From: Fulvia fulva
Taxonomy: Eukaryota > Ascomycota > Dothideomycetes > Mycosphaerellales > Mycosphaerellaceae
DNA: 64,000 nt
Assembly (NCBI RefSeq): GCF_020509005.1
Contig: NC_063014.1
Span: 3,472,001-3,536,000 of the forward strand
Direction: 5' to 3'
A program made the translations under genes and the position numbers. A model generated the notes under the pieces. The model had not been told where the DNA came from. It saw nothing but the letters and a program-made list of their open reading frames with translations, and did not search any database. Below are positions 25,999 to 38,474 of this stretch, piece after piece. Position 1 is the first letter of the stretch, and each line of letters begins with the position of its first letter.

Positions 25999-26406
25999 TA
26001 TTAAATAGGTATAGTATATATATGTATAGAAGTCAGGACACGTAATAGGGAAGGAGGAAGGACTAATATAGTATACGAAGGTATATAGTAGAACAGTGTT
26101 TAGTACTAAAGGTGTCTCTACTATCGGTATAGAGACTACGTCTCTTATACCTATATCGAGGGATATTACTCTAGTCCTAGTTCTGTTTTACTACGCCTTA
26201 TCGGTTTTACCTATATCTTATTCTACGACGGCAGTTCCTCCGACAGTCTCGTACTAACTAGCTAAGTAACTTTAGGTCCTCTAAGTCGCTCCTACTATTC
26301 GTATAGTATCTCGGTAGTATTACCGTACTATTGTCTCGACTAGCTTAGTATATACTAAGTTAGTCTTAGTACCGTACGATATACCTACTAACCTATATTC
26401 GTAACA
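25999..26406 (-). repeat. 3' LTR of Copia
   Basis: 408 bp. On the minus strand it begins tgttacgaat directly after a purine-rich aagtaggag and ends ctatttaata. Its mate is split at 36,143-37,685. Confidence 0.88.
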
Positions 26407-26419
26407 CTCCTACTTAGGT

Positions 26420-29400
26420 CGTAAGGTAAGGAACGATTGTTCCTACTATACTAGCTATAGCTATCGTACGAAGGTCTAGAACTAGGGACCGGCTAGCGGT
26501 TTAGTCAAACTATCTACTACTATCTCCTTAGTATAGTAGTACTCTACTTTAATCTTCCTCTACTACTAGAGGTGCCTAATATAGGTGTAGGCAACATTAA
26601 GATACTTAGATCTTTCGTAGATATAGGCGTCTTTAACTAAGGTTAGAGCCGCCTAGATATGCCTTATAAGGCGTACTAGTCTCAGTTTGTCGACGGTACT
26701 CTTATCGGCCAGGACTATTAGTTAGAAAGAGTAGTCTCCTACTAGCCCCGGGCAGTTTATCTCTCGGAGGATAGCCGCTAGGAACTAGGATTATTTCGCG
26801 GCGGCGTTTATCGCTATAAACTCTACCTCTATAGTAGAGGTTACTATAGACTTTTGCTTCTTACTTATCTAGGATATAGGCGTACCGTATACTAGCTAGA
26901 CATGTCCTAGAATTAAGACCCTATCTACTCGATCTATCGCGTAGTCGGAGTCTAAGTATCCGGTTAGGGTACCGCTACTACGTCTAAATATTAACCCTAG
27001 GTCGGGGAACGACCTTAGGTATCTCGAGACCTTCTTTAGTACTTTTATATACCGCTTTTTTAGATCCGCGACATATATACTAGTTCTCCTAAGTAGGAAG
27101 GCTAAGTCCGGTCTCGTTATAGTTATTAGCTATATCTAGGTCCTATTGTCGCTCTAGTAGTTATCCTTACTATATCTCTCGTCGTTTAGGGCTATAGGAC
27201 GGAGATTATCGTAACTATCTATTAGCGAGAGTATTAGGCTTGCCTTTTCTTTTGCTATGTCTATTTTAGTAAGGGCCTTACGGATATAATAGCCCTAGTC
27301 GAGTTTTAGGGTACCGTTACGCCTATCGCGAGTAATCTTTAGTCCTAGTAGTTTCTCCGGTTCCCCGAGATCCTTAATCTTAAAGTATTACGTAAACTAC
27401 TTCTTAAACTATTAGATATCGGCTAACCTTAGTACTATAATAGGTATATCGTCTATATAGATAAGTAGTATAATATCTCTCTTAGTATAAGTTAGGAGAT
27501 ATAGGTCTACCTCGGACTAGTAGAATCCCATTTTGACTAACGTAGCGATATAGAGCTTGTTCTAGTCTCTAGCTACCTACTTTAGGCCGTAGAGACTCCG
27601 GAGTACCTTAAGGACCGTATTCGGTAGGGTTTCGACTCCTAGTAGGGGTTTTATATAGATGTCTTCGGCTAGGCAGCTTTAGGTAAACGTATTGTTAACG
27701 TCGACCTAGTATATCTCGAGATCCCGCTCGTAAACTACTACTATAAAGACCCTTAGGGTGTTATAGCGTACTTTAGGTACGAATGTCTCTTTAAAGTTAA
27801 CGCCGAATTTCTATAAAAACCCTCTTACGACAAGTCTTGCCTTAAACTTCTCGATTGCTCCGCTAATAAGTCTCTTTACGTCGAAGACCTACTTAGAGGT
27901 AACTATATTCGCCCCCCTTAGAGCGACAGCCGTTTCCTAGGTATTGTTATATAATAACGAGAGTAGCTCGGTATCGATAGCGTCCTTCTATAAGTAGCCC
28001 TATTTAGGATCCCCTACCGTAGCCTTATATATCTTTAGGATAGGTACTTCCTATTAGTACGCGATACCGGGTCCGAATATAGTAAAGGCGTATTCTTAGA
28101 CTTCGTCGAACAGTTCCTCTATCGTAGCTATAAATATACGTTCGTTAGTATCGGTAAGTCTATTATTTACCTATAGTAGCTAGTAGAACAAAGCTATTAT
28201 AGCTTTATAGTACTTAGCCTTATAGTCCTAGTCCTAGCCGTAGTTATCGTTAGGATCCCTAGTCCTTTTCCTCTAGACGATTAGTTCCGGTAGCTCCGGG
28301 GTTTTCTCGATCTTCTTATAGTCCGCGATATTATCTAGTCTACCGGGAGGTTAGATATAGAGCGGTCTTAAGACAGTTAGTCCTTTGTCCTTAGCCGTAG
28401 CGGGTTCGGTCTCTACGTAGGGAGCGGGGATTAGCTAGGTCGGTTCTTCTATAGAGGACTCGGCTACTTTAGTAGTAGAAAGTTAGGGTATTTTATACCC
28501 TATCTCGCTTACGTCACTCTCGTCGGGCCTAGGTATTATGCTACCCGAGGATCGTAAGATTATTATCGGGGCGTCCGCTAGTCGCTAAACTAGTAGTAGT
28601 CGCGAGACCGCCGGTAGTCGACCGACTAGCCTTTATTTAGGTACCTTACTAGGTTAGTTCGTAAAGGAGACACCTAAATCTAGATCTCCTCCCTTCTCGT
28701 TTTCGAACTAATCTACTTGGCTATACTACCTAATAGCTCGTATATCTAGCTCCTAGAACAGCTATTACTTAGTCGATTAGCCGTATCTAACGAAAATAGC
28801 TTCCTTACCCCGGTTTATTAACTTATTCTATCGTAGCCCTTTTAGATATAATTTCGGTTCTACGTAAACTACTAGCCTATAACCCTATACTCTTAGGTGA
28901 TCTACCGTCGGTACTTTACTAGTAAATGCTTCTTCCGGCGAAAGTTAGACACCGTTAAGTAACGGTCCGTTCGGTAGTAGGTTACGTATAACCGTCTAGA
29001 CCTCTAGCGCTTTAGGCTAGAATTCTACCGGCATCCCCGATTCCTCGAGTATTAAGCGGATCGCGTTTTCCGATGCCTAGATTGACCTTTCTACTACTCC
29101 GTTTTGTATAGAGTTGTAAGTATCCGTCGTATTATATTAAACCCCCGATTCTTTCTCCTATTCTTTTAGAACTATTAGTAGCTTAGGTATATTGTTACTC
29201 CGTACTACTCTTACGTAGCATTTAGATGCTTTCTCTATAGTTAGCCGCTATTGTCGTAGTACTTACGGTGCGTCGGATTTATTCTTAAGCGGGATCACCT
29301 ACTTCTTTCTTAAGAAGTTATCTACGATCTCTAGCTAGTATTTAAAACTAAGCCTAGATGTCGTATTTTCGAAGGGTCCGTAGATATCGATAGATATAAG

Positions 29401-30990
29401 CGTAAGTCTTTCGTTCTTTCGTTCTACGATAGCCCCTTTAAACTTCCGTATATTCGCGATAGAGTATACCTTATAGTTATACTCGTCCGAGATAGAAATC
29501 GGGTCCTTCTTATTACTTACCCTATAGATATTCCGGAGCAATCCTTTACCTAGGTATACGAATCTTCTATACTAAAGCTCCTACTAATCCTCGGTAGTTA
29601 CCGCGGCTAGAGCTTCCTCGTATAATATCTCCGGGGGCCTATTATCTACCTAGTTTAGGGAGTCGGATATCGAAGATACTACCGGTACCCCCCTCGTAGT
29701 ACTATTCGTACGATAGGCTTTCCGCTCTTATACTTAAGTATAAAGTTTAGAGGTTCGATATCGAATTGCTTACTAAACTGCCTCTATAAAACTAGATTAA
29801 CTCCGAGATTAGGAATAAACAAGACTTTCTCTAGCGTAATTAATTTCCCTATTAGGCCTCCTATAGTTACTATTCCTTTATAGAATATATCTAGGTACCC
29901 CCTACCGACTTTAATTACTTTCCTTCTCGCTAGTTTCCTAAGCGATCTAAATAGAGACTTATTATTAGTTATGTATAAGGAGGTATAGGAGTCTAGTAAC
30001 TATTCGGAGGCGGGAAACTTACCTTTTACTTCGGTAGAAGAATAGGCGACTTCGTCGTCGTATATTTCCTCGGTATCGCTTTCTCGTAAGGTATAGGCTC
30101 GTATCGCCTTTACCTTTGTCTTGTTATTGGATTGGCTCCTCCTATCCTTCTACTGTTTCCTAGACTTCTTAAGGGCGTTTTAGGCCTTCTCTAGATCCCG
30201 GACTAGCTCTTCGTAGGACTTCTTCTCCGGTTACTTCTAGGTATTCTTCTTTTTAATAAACTCCTTTACGGAATCTAGTTCCGGGCACGATATAACTAGG
30301 TAGTTACTATCGTAGATAAAGTAGCCGTTCTTACCCCCTTGTCTCTAGGAGTATAGAGCGGTCTCGCCCTTACCCTCTTAGATCCGTAATTTATAGGATT
30401 TAAGTAAGGTTATAGCGGATTCCTAGCCTAGGTTTAGCTAGGCTAGGATAGTGTCCCTAGTACTAGTATAGACGTCTAGGAGGCTACTTAGTAGGTGCTT
30501 AAACCTCCGGATAGGGTCCTTATAGTAGGTCTCTTTACTATCTGTTTCGGTAATCTATATAGACAGGTTACCTAGATATATCTACCCTTATCTAATTGTC
30601 TAATCGTCCGGTAGCTTGAACGATACTAGCTATTTTATAAGCGCTACTACGTATACCTTATAGACCTTACTATACTTCTTCTATAGAAGTTTCTAGATCT
30701 CTTTCGCATCTCGTATGTCTAAGATTTCTTAGTTATCCTCCTCGGATAAACATACTAAGATAGTATATCTCGCTATACCGTTCGCCTTTAAAGTAATCTT
30801 CGGCGTAACGGATTCTAGGAGATAAGCCGACGAGTCGTCGATAACCTAGAATACCTCCCGACTTTCGAGATAGTCTCGTAGTATAACGAACTAGCGCTTC
30901 TAGTTCTTACGAGTAAGGGTAGGGCCGACTTTCCGGGGGCCTTCGTAACTCGTTAAGTCTTCTATAGCGAAGGTAGCCTTAGATATATAG
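26420..30990 (-). pseudogene. Copia gag-pol remnant
   Basis: The minus strand, read through stops, gives gag (about 30,990 down to 30,150; segments such as SAYLLESVTPKITLKANG), a protease-like YTSLYITNNKSLF near 29,960-29,995, and at the far end RT/RNase H segments DLGEPEKLLGLKITRD (near 27,330-27,380), GYLDSDYA and VEYYYTKEIVVDSLTKPL near 26,500-26,560. These end motifs are characteristic of Ty1/copia, where RNase H follows RT and integrase precedes it. The N-terminal gag is separated from its leader by A4. Confidence 0.85.
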
Positions 30991-33900
30991 ATAGATAGAT
31001 TTGTCATTTCCCTGTTCTAGGACCCTATCCGGCCTATATAGGTATATATCTATTGTTATATATAAAGGGAAACCCGAATAGGTGAAAACCCTTCCCGCCC
31101 CCGACTACTCCTTATCTAGTTTAGCTTTCCCTCTAAACGTACGTAGTCTATGTTACTACCCCGTTAGCCCCCGCTCCTAGCCGGTCTCGTCGCGCTACGT
31201 CGTGTCCTCTCTTCCTATACTATTCCTACTAGGCGGTACTGTTCTAGCTAGCCCTTCTCTAGTATCTAGTTCGTAATACGCCGTAGGTCCTTAGCGTTGT
31301 TAAGAAGTGCCCTAATTGTCCGGTTCCTCGCCTTTACTATCTACTCCCCCCTTCCTAGCGACCACCTCGGACAGACGAGGAGTACGTACCGTATATTCTA
31401 GGAGCGATAGCCGTAGGGGCAGCTAGTATTCGTGTATCCTAGAACCTTCCTCTATAATAGGTACCCCTAGAGGCCGATATGTTCGCTTCGTAGTTAGGTT
31501 GCTATACTACTCTATACCCTCGTAAGGCGGTAGTAGATAAGCTTCGGGGGGTACTTGACCGCGGATTTTGTAGCTAACTATTCCTTAGGTTGTCCCGCTA
31601 GCTAAGGGCGTCTACTATGCCCTACAACCTAGTTGTTCTACCTCTCTTTCTATAGTTACTCTATAAACGATTTCTTACCTTCCTATTATATTACTAGCTG
31701 TTCGTCCCTTACCCGGTAGTTCGGCTCGTTTCCGGGTCGAATGCCCCTATACGCTAGTACTAATTCGCGGGCCCTTACGACTATACTAGCGATAACCTTC
31801 TATACTAGGTACTATGCCGACTTACCTAAGTAGGAGGTCCGTAGTCCCTAGATATATAGGTCGATCGGCGGTATAGCGGTCTCGTACTTAAGTATCCTCG
31901 TTAGTATCGACTTATATACCCCGGTAACCTTCCTTAGGCATTGGTTTTGGATCTTCGCTAGCGGCGCGACGAGTCCCTTCGATAGGTAGGCCCTCTCGCC
32001 TAAGGACTATACTTAGCTACTATAGGTAAGGACTGGCCGTATAATAGCCGTATATAGAAGTCGTAACTACCGGAAGTCCGCCCCCTATATAGACGTAGTG
32101 AGCCTCTAGCATAATGCTATATTCTGTTTAGCTTTCCGTAATATTGCCTGTACGTGCTTCCTCTACCGTAGCGCCGGGTCCACCTATAGTCCGAGGATCC
32201 TAAGCTAATTTGCCGGGTTAGTCGTGTGCCCCTATATCTAGATAGAAGCTTATATATTGTGGAACCGTGGCCGGCGCGTAAAGTGTATTATATTATACTT
32301 TTCTAGGGCAAACCGAGCCCCGTGCCTCCTAGCCTAGTCCTCGTAGATCTTGTGCTTCTCTTCTAGTAGCCTATAGTTCTCCTTAGTCGAGGAAGACTAC
32401 GCTAGGATGTTTATGTCGTCTACGAAGCCGCTCGTAGCGGTGTTCTAGGATTCTAGGGCTGGGAGTAGCGTCGCTATAAAGAAGAGGAACAGAATAGGTG
32501 CTAGCGTTAAGCCTTACGGGATTCTAGTATAGACTACTTGAAATAGGCTTCTATACTAGCCGACTAGGATCGACGTACTACGGTTTTAGAGGTAGGACCG
32601 TACGAAGTTAATAAGCCACTTAGGGAGTCCTTTCGACCTTAGGATATAGAGTAGCCGCGGGTATAACACGTAGTCGAAGGCTCCCGATATATCTAGGCTA
32701 AGTAAGGAAGCCACCTTGTCCCTATTCTTATACTAGATAGCCTTTACCTAAGAGGTGATAAGTTCTATCGCGGATAGCGTCGATCGCTATAGGCGCGTAC
32801 CTATCTAGGTGTCCGGGAGTAGGGAGTGTTCCTCTACCGCCTCGGAGAGTCTCGTTATAACTAGCTTCTTAAGCGCCTTCCTAAGAGTGTTAAGGAGCGC
32901 AATTAGGCGGTACGACTTCACCTACGTATAGTCTTCCTTCTACGGCTTGCGTAGGACCACTATCGTCGATTGTTTAAAAGCTATCGGGTAGTACCCGGTC
33001 TATAGATAGGCGTTAAAGATCGCTATAACTACTAGGGCTAGTTGATCTCTACACTTCTTTAGTAGCTCGTTTAGGATCCTATCCGGCCCCGGGGCTTTCT
33101 TCGCCGGCAACTTCCTTAGTATAGCGGCAACTTCTCCCTCGGACACCTCCTATTAGACCGCGATACTAGGGGCTAGGGGAGTAGAGCTGTTTATGTCGCT
33201 TAGATTAGCCTCGACTAGGGGCGGGAAGAACTTACTAGCTAGTAGACGCGCCTTAGCCTCGGGGTCGCTAACCGGGCCACTAGGCGATTATGGCGCTAGG
33301 ATAGAGAAGGAGGGGCCCTATATAGGGTCCTGTCGGGCCTATTTCGCTAGCTTCTACATCCTCTCTAGCTTGCCGGCGATTTCTTCTACTATAGCCCTCT
33401 AGCCGACTGCTTTCTCCCTTCGTATTATAGCTTTCTTCTGTTAGTATGCCTCCCTATATACGTTCTAGGCCTCCGCGCTATAGCTGCTCGTCTACACCCG
33501 GCGGGCTCTCCTTACTTCTCTTACTACCGTAGTGTACTCCGGCGTCTAGTATAGTTTAGACTATATCGTTAGTTAGGTAAGCGGAACGTGAAGTAAGGTC
33601 GCTTTTCTTATTTCGTCTATTAACCCCTAGACTACTTCGTCTATCTCGTCTTTACTGTTGTATTACTACTACGCGATCTAGACTAGCCTCTTAGAGTCAT
33701 CGAGGTACGCCTAGATGTTGGCCTAGTAGGCCTTTCCCTAGTTTAGCTTAGGGGTTCTCGCTAGTGTACGTTATATCTATATCGTAATAGAGGTCCTAAC
33801 TAGTATATAGTCTGACGACGCCTCGAGTTTATGTTCGATCCTATAGTAGTTTACCGTGTAGTAGTAGCTATCTAAGATCTAGGAGAGGTCGATCGTAGCT

Positions 33901-35904
33901 TAGAGTCCCCCTCTCTTCTAGGTGCCTAGGTCCTTCGGGGTATTAAGGGCAATTACGTTGCTCGCTATCAAGTCGAGTACTTCGTCGGCTATAGGGTACG
34001 GCTATATAAGGCTTTCCTAGGAAGGGTAGTGTATATTAAAGTCTCCTACTACGATATGGCACCCTTGTCTCTTAAGCGCACTGTCTAGGTGTCTATAGAC
34101 CCCTAGGTCGCGGCTAGACCTCGAGGCTAGCGGTTATATATATAGGTTGTGTATCTAGGTACTACCTACGTAGAGGAAGGTAATATCGCCCCCGCCTTCT
34201 TCGTCTACGTAGTACACTACCTCCTAGTCGGATTCTAGTATATCCTTACTGACATAGAAGCACGTACGGGGTCTACCGTCGCCTCGTAGGTATGTCGTAT
34301 AGCCTAGTGACTTATAGGTCGTTAGTCTCTTATAGTACGGGTTAATCTATAGCTCCTAGATTATAAGGACGTAGTAGACGCGCGGGTCCGCCTCGTATAG
34401 GAAATGGTTCTAGACTATATCCTTACTATAGTTGACGTTATACTAGATAATACTAAGCGTGTCGAGGCTAGTTATCGGCATCGACAATCATTTCCTCTAT
34501 ATCGTCCTATGTCCTACTACCCTATACGTCCTAGTCTACGCCTATCGGCTATATACTAAAGGGGAGCCGGGCCTAGTTAGATTCCCTCGCCGTAGCTAGT
34601 AGAGTACGTGGCCTCCCGTACGCCCTAGGTTACGTATCCTTTATATCGTTCTCGGCCCTAGGGCGCTTATACCCGACCGCCGCTAGTTAGTTCCGGTGTA
34701 GGCTAGCCTTACGGTCGCCGTAGAATCTTAGGGCGACGGTTCTGTTTGTGATTGCCTTGTTTTTCGCTAGTTTCCGCTATAGGCATTCCGTACTATACGA
34801 TAGGTAGTGCCCCGGACAGTTCGCGCACCGTCTCGTAGTCGATATATAGTCCCTAGATATATAGTCTCCTATACAGTTCGAGCAGGCCTACTTATTTGTA
34901 CACGTGTAGGTTTGGTGTCTATACTGTTAGTATTTGAAGTATTAGAGGACACGAAAGGATGAGGAGTGCTTTTCTACTATCTTGAGGCTATATTACTAGA
35001 CTAGGCCTTGTTCTATCGCTAGATCCGCCGCTTTCGCGTCTTATAGCTATACTATTAGCGCCGAGGCCTTCTTGCCTTCTAGCCATTTCCTATAGAGCCA
35101 AGTCGCCTTCTAGATTAGAGAGTTAAGAGTGACCGGGTTATCCTCTTAGAGAGCGCGTAGGTAACCCTAGTTAGTTAGGTCAAACTCCTTAGGTATGTCG
35201 TCGACTAGGATCGTGAATTGTTTCGTTAAGACCTTCGCTAATACCGTAACCTTAGATGCCTACTATAGCTATACCTCTAGGTACCTCCTAGTAGTAGTAG
35301 AGCTAGTATAGATCTATAGAGTACCGTTAGACTATTAGTTCACTACGACCACCCCTAGTTAGTTAATTCGTTAGGCGAGCTCCTTGTTCGATAGCTTCGC
35401 AACTTCGGCCTAGTCTTCCTTTACTACAATGCGGATCGTAACTACATCGTACGTTAGGCGGGGGCCTAGTATCGATGCCGCGACCGATGCCTAGCTATAG
35501 GGGTGTTAATTCCGGGTGGCCTTACTAATCGCCTAGGACGTCGTCCTTATTTCTTATTACCCTCGGTAATACGATAGTATAAGCGCCGTGCGTAGCTAAG
35601 TGATCATTACCTATAGAGACCGGTAAGGGAGCTAATCGTTAGTTTCTATACTTTTTGCGTCCTCTATAAGTTGCTACTAGTTGTCTTAGGGGGGCTTCGC
35701 CTATAGGGCCGTAGGCGCCGTTAGTACCGTAGCCTAGGCTACTATTGCCTAGGAGTTGCCTAATGTAGCTAGGCACCTCCGCGGCGTTTGGAGCTAAAGA
35801 AACAGGGTGAAGAGAGCTTTAAGCTGTCCAGATTGAATGAGGTAGAACTCCCTTAGTCCTAGGGGTAGTAGCCTGCTTTATATATCGTTAGAATGGCCTT
35901 AATA
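30991..35904 (-). mobile_element. LINE-A copy A4, full-length, inserted in Copia with 14-bp target duplication
   Basis: A 4,914-bp copy running from its GATA tail (30,991) to its 5' end (35,904). Both sides carry ccttagatatatag (30,977-30,990 and 35,905-35,918), a target duplication typical of endonuclease-primed LINE insertion. Because its ends are fixed by the duplication, this copy defines the length and the 5' terminus of the family. ORF1, endonuclease, RT and terminal Cys/His block are present but full of RIP stops. Confidence 0.93.
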
Positions 35905-36142
35905 CCTTAGATATATAGTAAGCTCTACTTAACTACGGTAGTTAGATATATAGTAGGCTCTATTTAACTACGGTAGTTAGAATAAGCTTAGACTCCCCGA
36001 GTCTATTAGTAGCGTTCCGTATAGTAGACTCCCCGAGTCTATTAGTACGTTACCGTACGGATTCCGGGTATAGAGTACAATATCCTACGTCGTACTTCCT
36101 TAGTATATCGATGTCCTATTAAGCAAACCCGGGCTTATAACC
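35905..36142 (-). repeat. Copia untranslated leader with two tandem repeats
   Basis: It lies between the 5' LTR and gag. It has two 35-base copies (35,907-35,941 and 35,942-35,976) differing at two sites, and a 23-base unit at 35,989-36,011 and 36,025-36,047 that contains the hairpin gactc-ccc-gagtc. Such structured leaders can serve dimerisation or packaging, but that role is only inferred here. Confidence 0.75.
36127..36142 (-). promoter_or_regulatory. Probable primer-binding site of Copia (half initiator tRNA-Met type)
   Basis: Directly downstream of the 5' LTR the minus strand reads ggttataagcccgggt. Reverting one TG to TA change gives the complement of the anticodon stem-loop of initiator tRNA-Met (CTCATAACC). 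Copia-group elements are known to prime from such cleaved half-tRNAs. Confidence 0.6.
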
Positions 36143-37685
36143 TATTAAATAGGTATAGTATATATATATACGGAAGTCAGGACACGTAATAGGGAAGGAG
36201 GAAGGACTAATATAGTATATAAAGGTATATAGTAGAACAGTATTTAGTACTAAAGGTGTCTCTACTATCGGTATAGAGACTACGTTTCTTATACCTATAT
36301 AGAGGGATATTGCTCTAGTCCTAGTTCTGTTTCACTACGCCTTATTAGTTTTAGCTATATCTTATCCTACGACGGTAGTTCCTCCGACAGTCTCGTACTA
36401 ACTAGCTAAGCGACTTTAGGTCCTCTAAGTCGCTCCTACTATTCGTACGGTATCTCGGTAGTATTACCGTACTATTGTCTCGACTAGCTTAGTATATACT
36501 AAATTAGTCTTAGTACCGTACGATATATATACTAACCTATAACGTAATTTACTACCGAGCGGGCTATACTATTAAGCGGGCCACTTTTACTAAGAACTAT
36601 ACCACTTCTATAGATATAGCTATATAACTACTATTATAGCGTATATTATCTTTAAACGAGGCTAAACTGACCTTAGCTGTCTAGGCTACGAGACGCGACG
36701 CGATAATTACGAATCGACTTGCTATAAAGGTATATAAGGCGTCTCGAACTATACTAGGGTATCGATTAAATAGACGACCTCCTCGGGGTGACTACGAGCC
36801 TAATTCGAAGAAGCTTATAGAGCTTAAAGAGAGGGTAATACTTGAGTATATATACGAGCTAGATCTTAGAGGTTTTCCGCTATTAAAGGCTAGTATATAA
36901 GTAATAGCCGATTTATTACTATAAGAGAAGAGTCTTAAGCCCGCTAGTCTCAATTAGATAGATAGGTTTATTAGGCGGCATCGTGAGCTAAAGGTTCGTA
37001 TAATACGTAGATACGATCGTTAGCGAGCCCTAATAGAAGATCTAGACGTTATCGAGAAGTAGTTCTTACTTATACGTAATATAAAGGAGAAGTATAGTAT
37101 CCTTAACTAGGACACCTATAACTTCGACGAGATAGGGTTTATAATAGGTGTCATTACGTCTTAGAGCGTCGTTACGGGTTCAGAAAGGCGTAGTAGAAAG
37201 AGGAAGGTCGTTTAATAGGGCAATAGAGAGGGAGTAGAGAGATAGCGTATTAGATAGCTCTTATACGAAGCGAGATTAGTAAGCTACGTAAGTCTAACGA
37301 GGCCCTTATATAGCGGAAAGCACGGAAGCGCAAGTATATTTAGTCTAGAGGGTCTCTAACCTTCGATAAGGCGTCGTAATTAATACCTCTAGAGGATACT
37401 AGGAGGTAGGAAGTAAGTAGAGAGTCGCTAGATAGTGTTCGGCTAGTACTAAGGCTACGACGCTATAAGCGATATAGCGAGTCGGGGCATAACGTACGTA
37501 CCTATTAAGTAGACTCACTAGATAGCGAAGAATCTAAAGAGGAATTGTCCTCCTAGTAACGATTCTATAGGATGTCGTCGTATTAAGACACCGTCGTAAC
37601 TAAAGTAGAAGTAGTATAGTTCTTAGTAAAAGTAGCCCGCTCGGTAGTATAGCCCGCTCGGTAGTAAAGCACGTTATTCGTAACA
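36143..37685 (-). repeat. 5' LTR of Copia, interrupted by a Fot1-like element
   Basis: LTR halves are 36,143-36,541 and 37,677-37,685, together 408 bp as in the 3' LTR. The break falls at a TA dinucleotide that is intact in the 3' LTR (cctatattcgtaaca). Confidence 0.88.
36542..37674 (+). mobile_element. Fot1/pogo-like DNA transposon with internal deletion of the DDE core
   Basis: 1,133 bp flanked by TA duplications (36,540-36,541 and 37,675-37,676). Imperfect inverted repeats of about 70 bp begin acgt..tttactaccgagcgggc and each contain two short copies of a ccgctcggtagta unit. The frame encodes a Tc5/CENP-B type DNA-binding part (ELKVRIIRRYDR) and the first DDE block (YNFDEIGFIIGVITS, then SVVTGSERRSR). 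After GNRE, near 37,220, it jumps to the C-terminal tail with GSLTFDKAS and an RYKRYSESGHNVRTY segment, a degraded Cys/His knuckle. The middle of the catalytic domain is missing, so it could only have moved in trans. Stops show later RIP. Confidence 0.87.
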
Positions 37686-38474
37686 ATAAAGTATATATAA
37701 TAAAGATGTTTAATCCGAAAGAAAATCTTAATAAGTAAGTCGTACGAGACCCGCTATCCGCGTATATACTAAAGGCTTTCGGTATAAGAGCGAAGCTAGT
37801 ACTAGGAGGTAGCGCGGCGATGTTAGTAGATACTAATACTTAAGAAAACCTAGATAGATAGGAGAAGCCCTAGGGTGACTATACCTAGCGGTAACTTAAC
37901 GCCTCTACTATATTAGCTAACGACTATTAACGTTCTATAAACGGTAAGGACAAAGACTAGGATCCTATCCCTTTATTACTAGTAGAGTTTAGGGAAATAG
38001 CTAGGCTATTTAGCCGTAAGGAAGTAGATAAGGTCCTATCGCGACGGCCTAGCGTAGACTATAAGATCAAGCTAAAGAATAGTTAGATACCGCTATTTCG
38101 AAGACTATACTCCTTCTCTATATAAGAGAACGAGGTGATTGAGAAGTAGATCGACGACTAACTTAAGAAAGGCTTTATTTAGAGAAGCGTATTACTAGTA
38201 GTAGTACCTATTCTAATAGTTAAAAAGCCGGGTAGAGGGCTACGAGTATACGTAGACTATAGAGCTCTAAACGCGCTTATAACGAAGAGTCGCTACCCGA
38301 TTCCACTATTTTAAGAGACCTTAGATCGTATCACTAGCGCGTAGTACTTTACTAAGCTAGATGTTATCGCTACGTTTAATCGTATCCGTATTATAGTAGG
38401 AGACGAGTAGAAAACGGCCTTTACTACTAGATATAGGCAGTTTAAGTACGTAGTTATACCCTTTAGACTATATA

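Larger units (their letters stand above)
25999..37685 (-). mobile_element. Copia element, complete but split by LINE-A A4 and a Fot1-like element
   Basis: Two 408-bp LTRs bound it: 25,999-26,406 and 36,143-37,685 (the latter interrupted by 1,133 bp plus a TA duplication, leaving 408). Without the insertions it is about 5.6 kb. Order on the minus strand is LTR, half-tRNA type primer site, leader with tandem repeats, gag, protease, integrase, RT, RNase H, purine tract, LTR. The flanking 5-mers (acgac at the low end, ataaa at the high end) do not match, so either the flanks were rearranged or the duplication decayed. Stops at RIP-type sites break the polyprotein. Confidence 0.88.

Noticed and set aside
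29335..29541. A 68-codon minus-strand frame inside Copia
   Set aside because: A piece of the Copia polyprotein between two RIP stops, not a separate gene.
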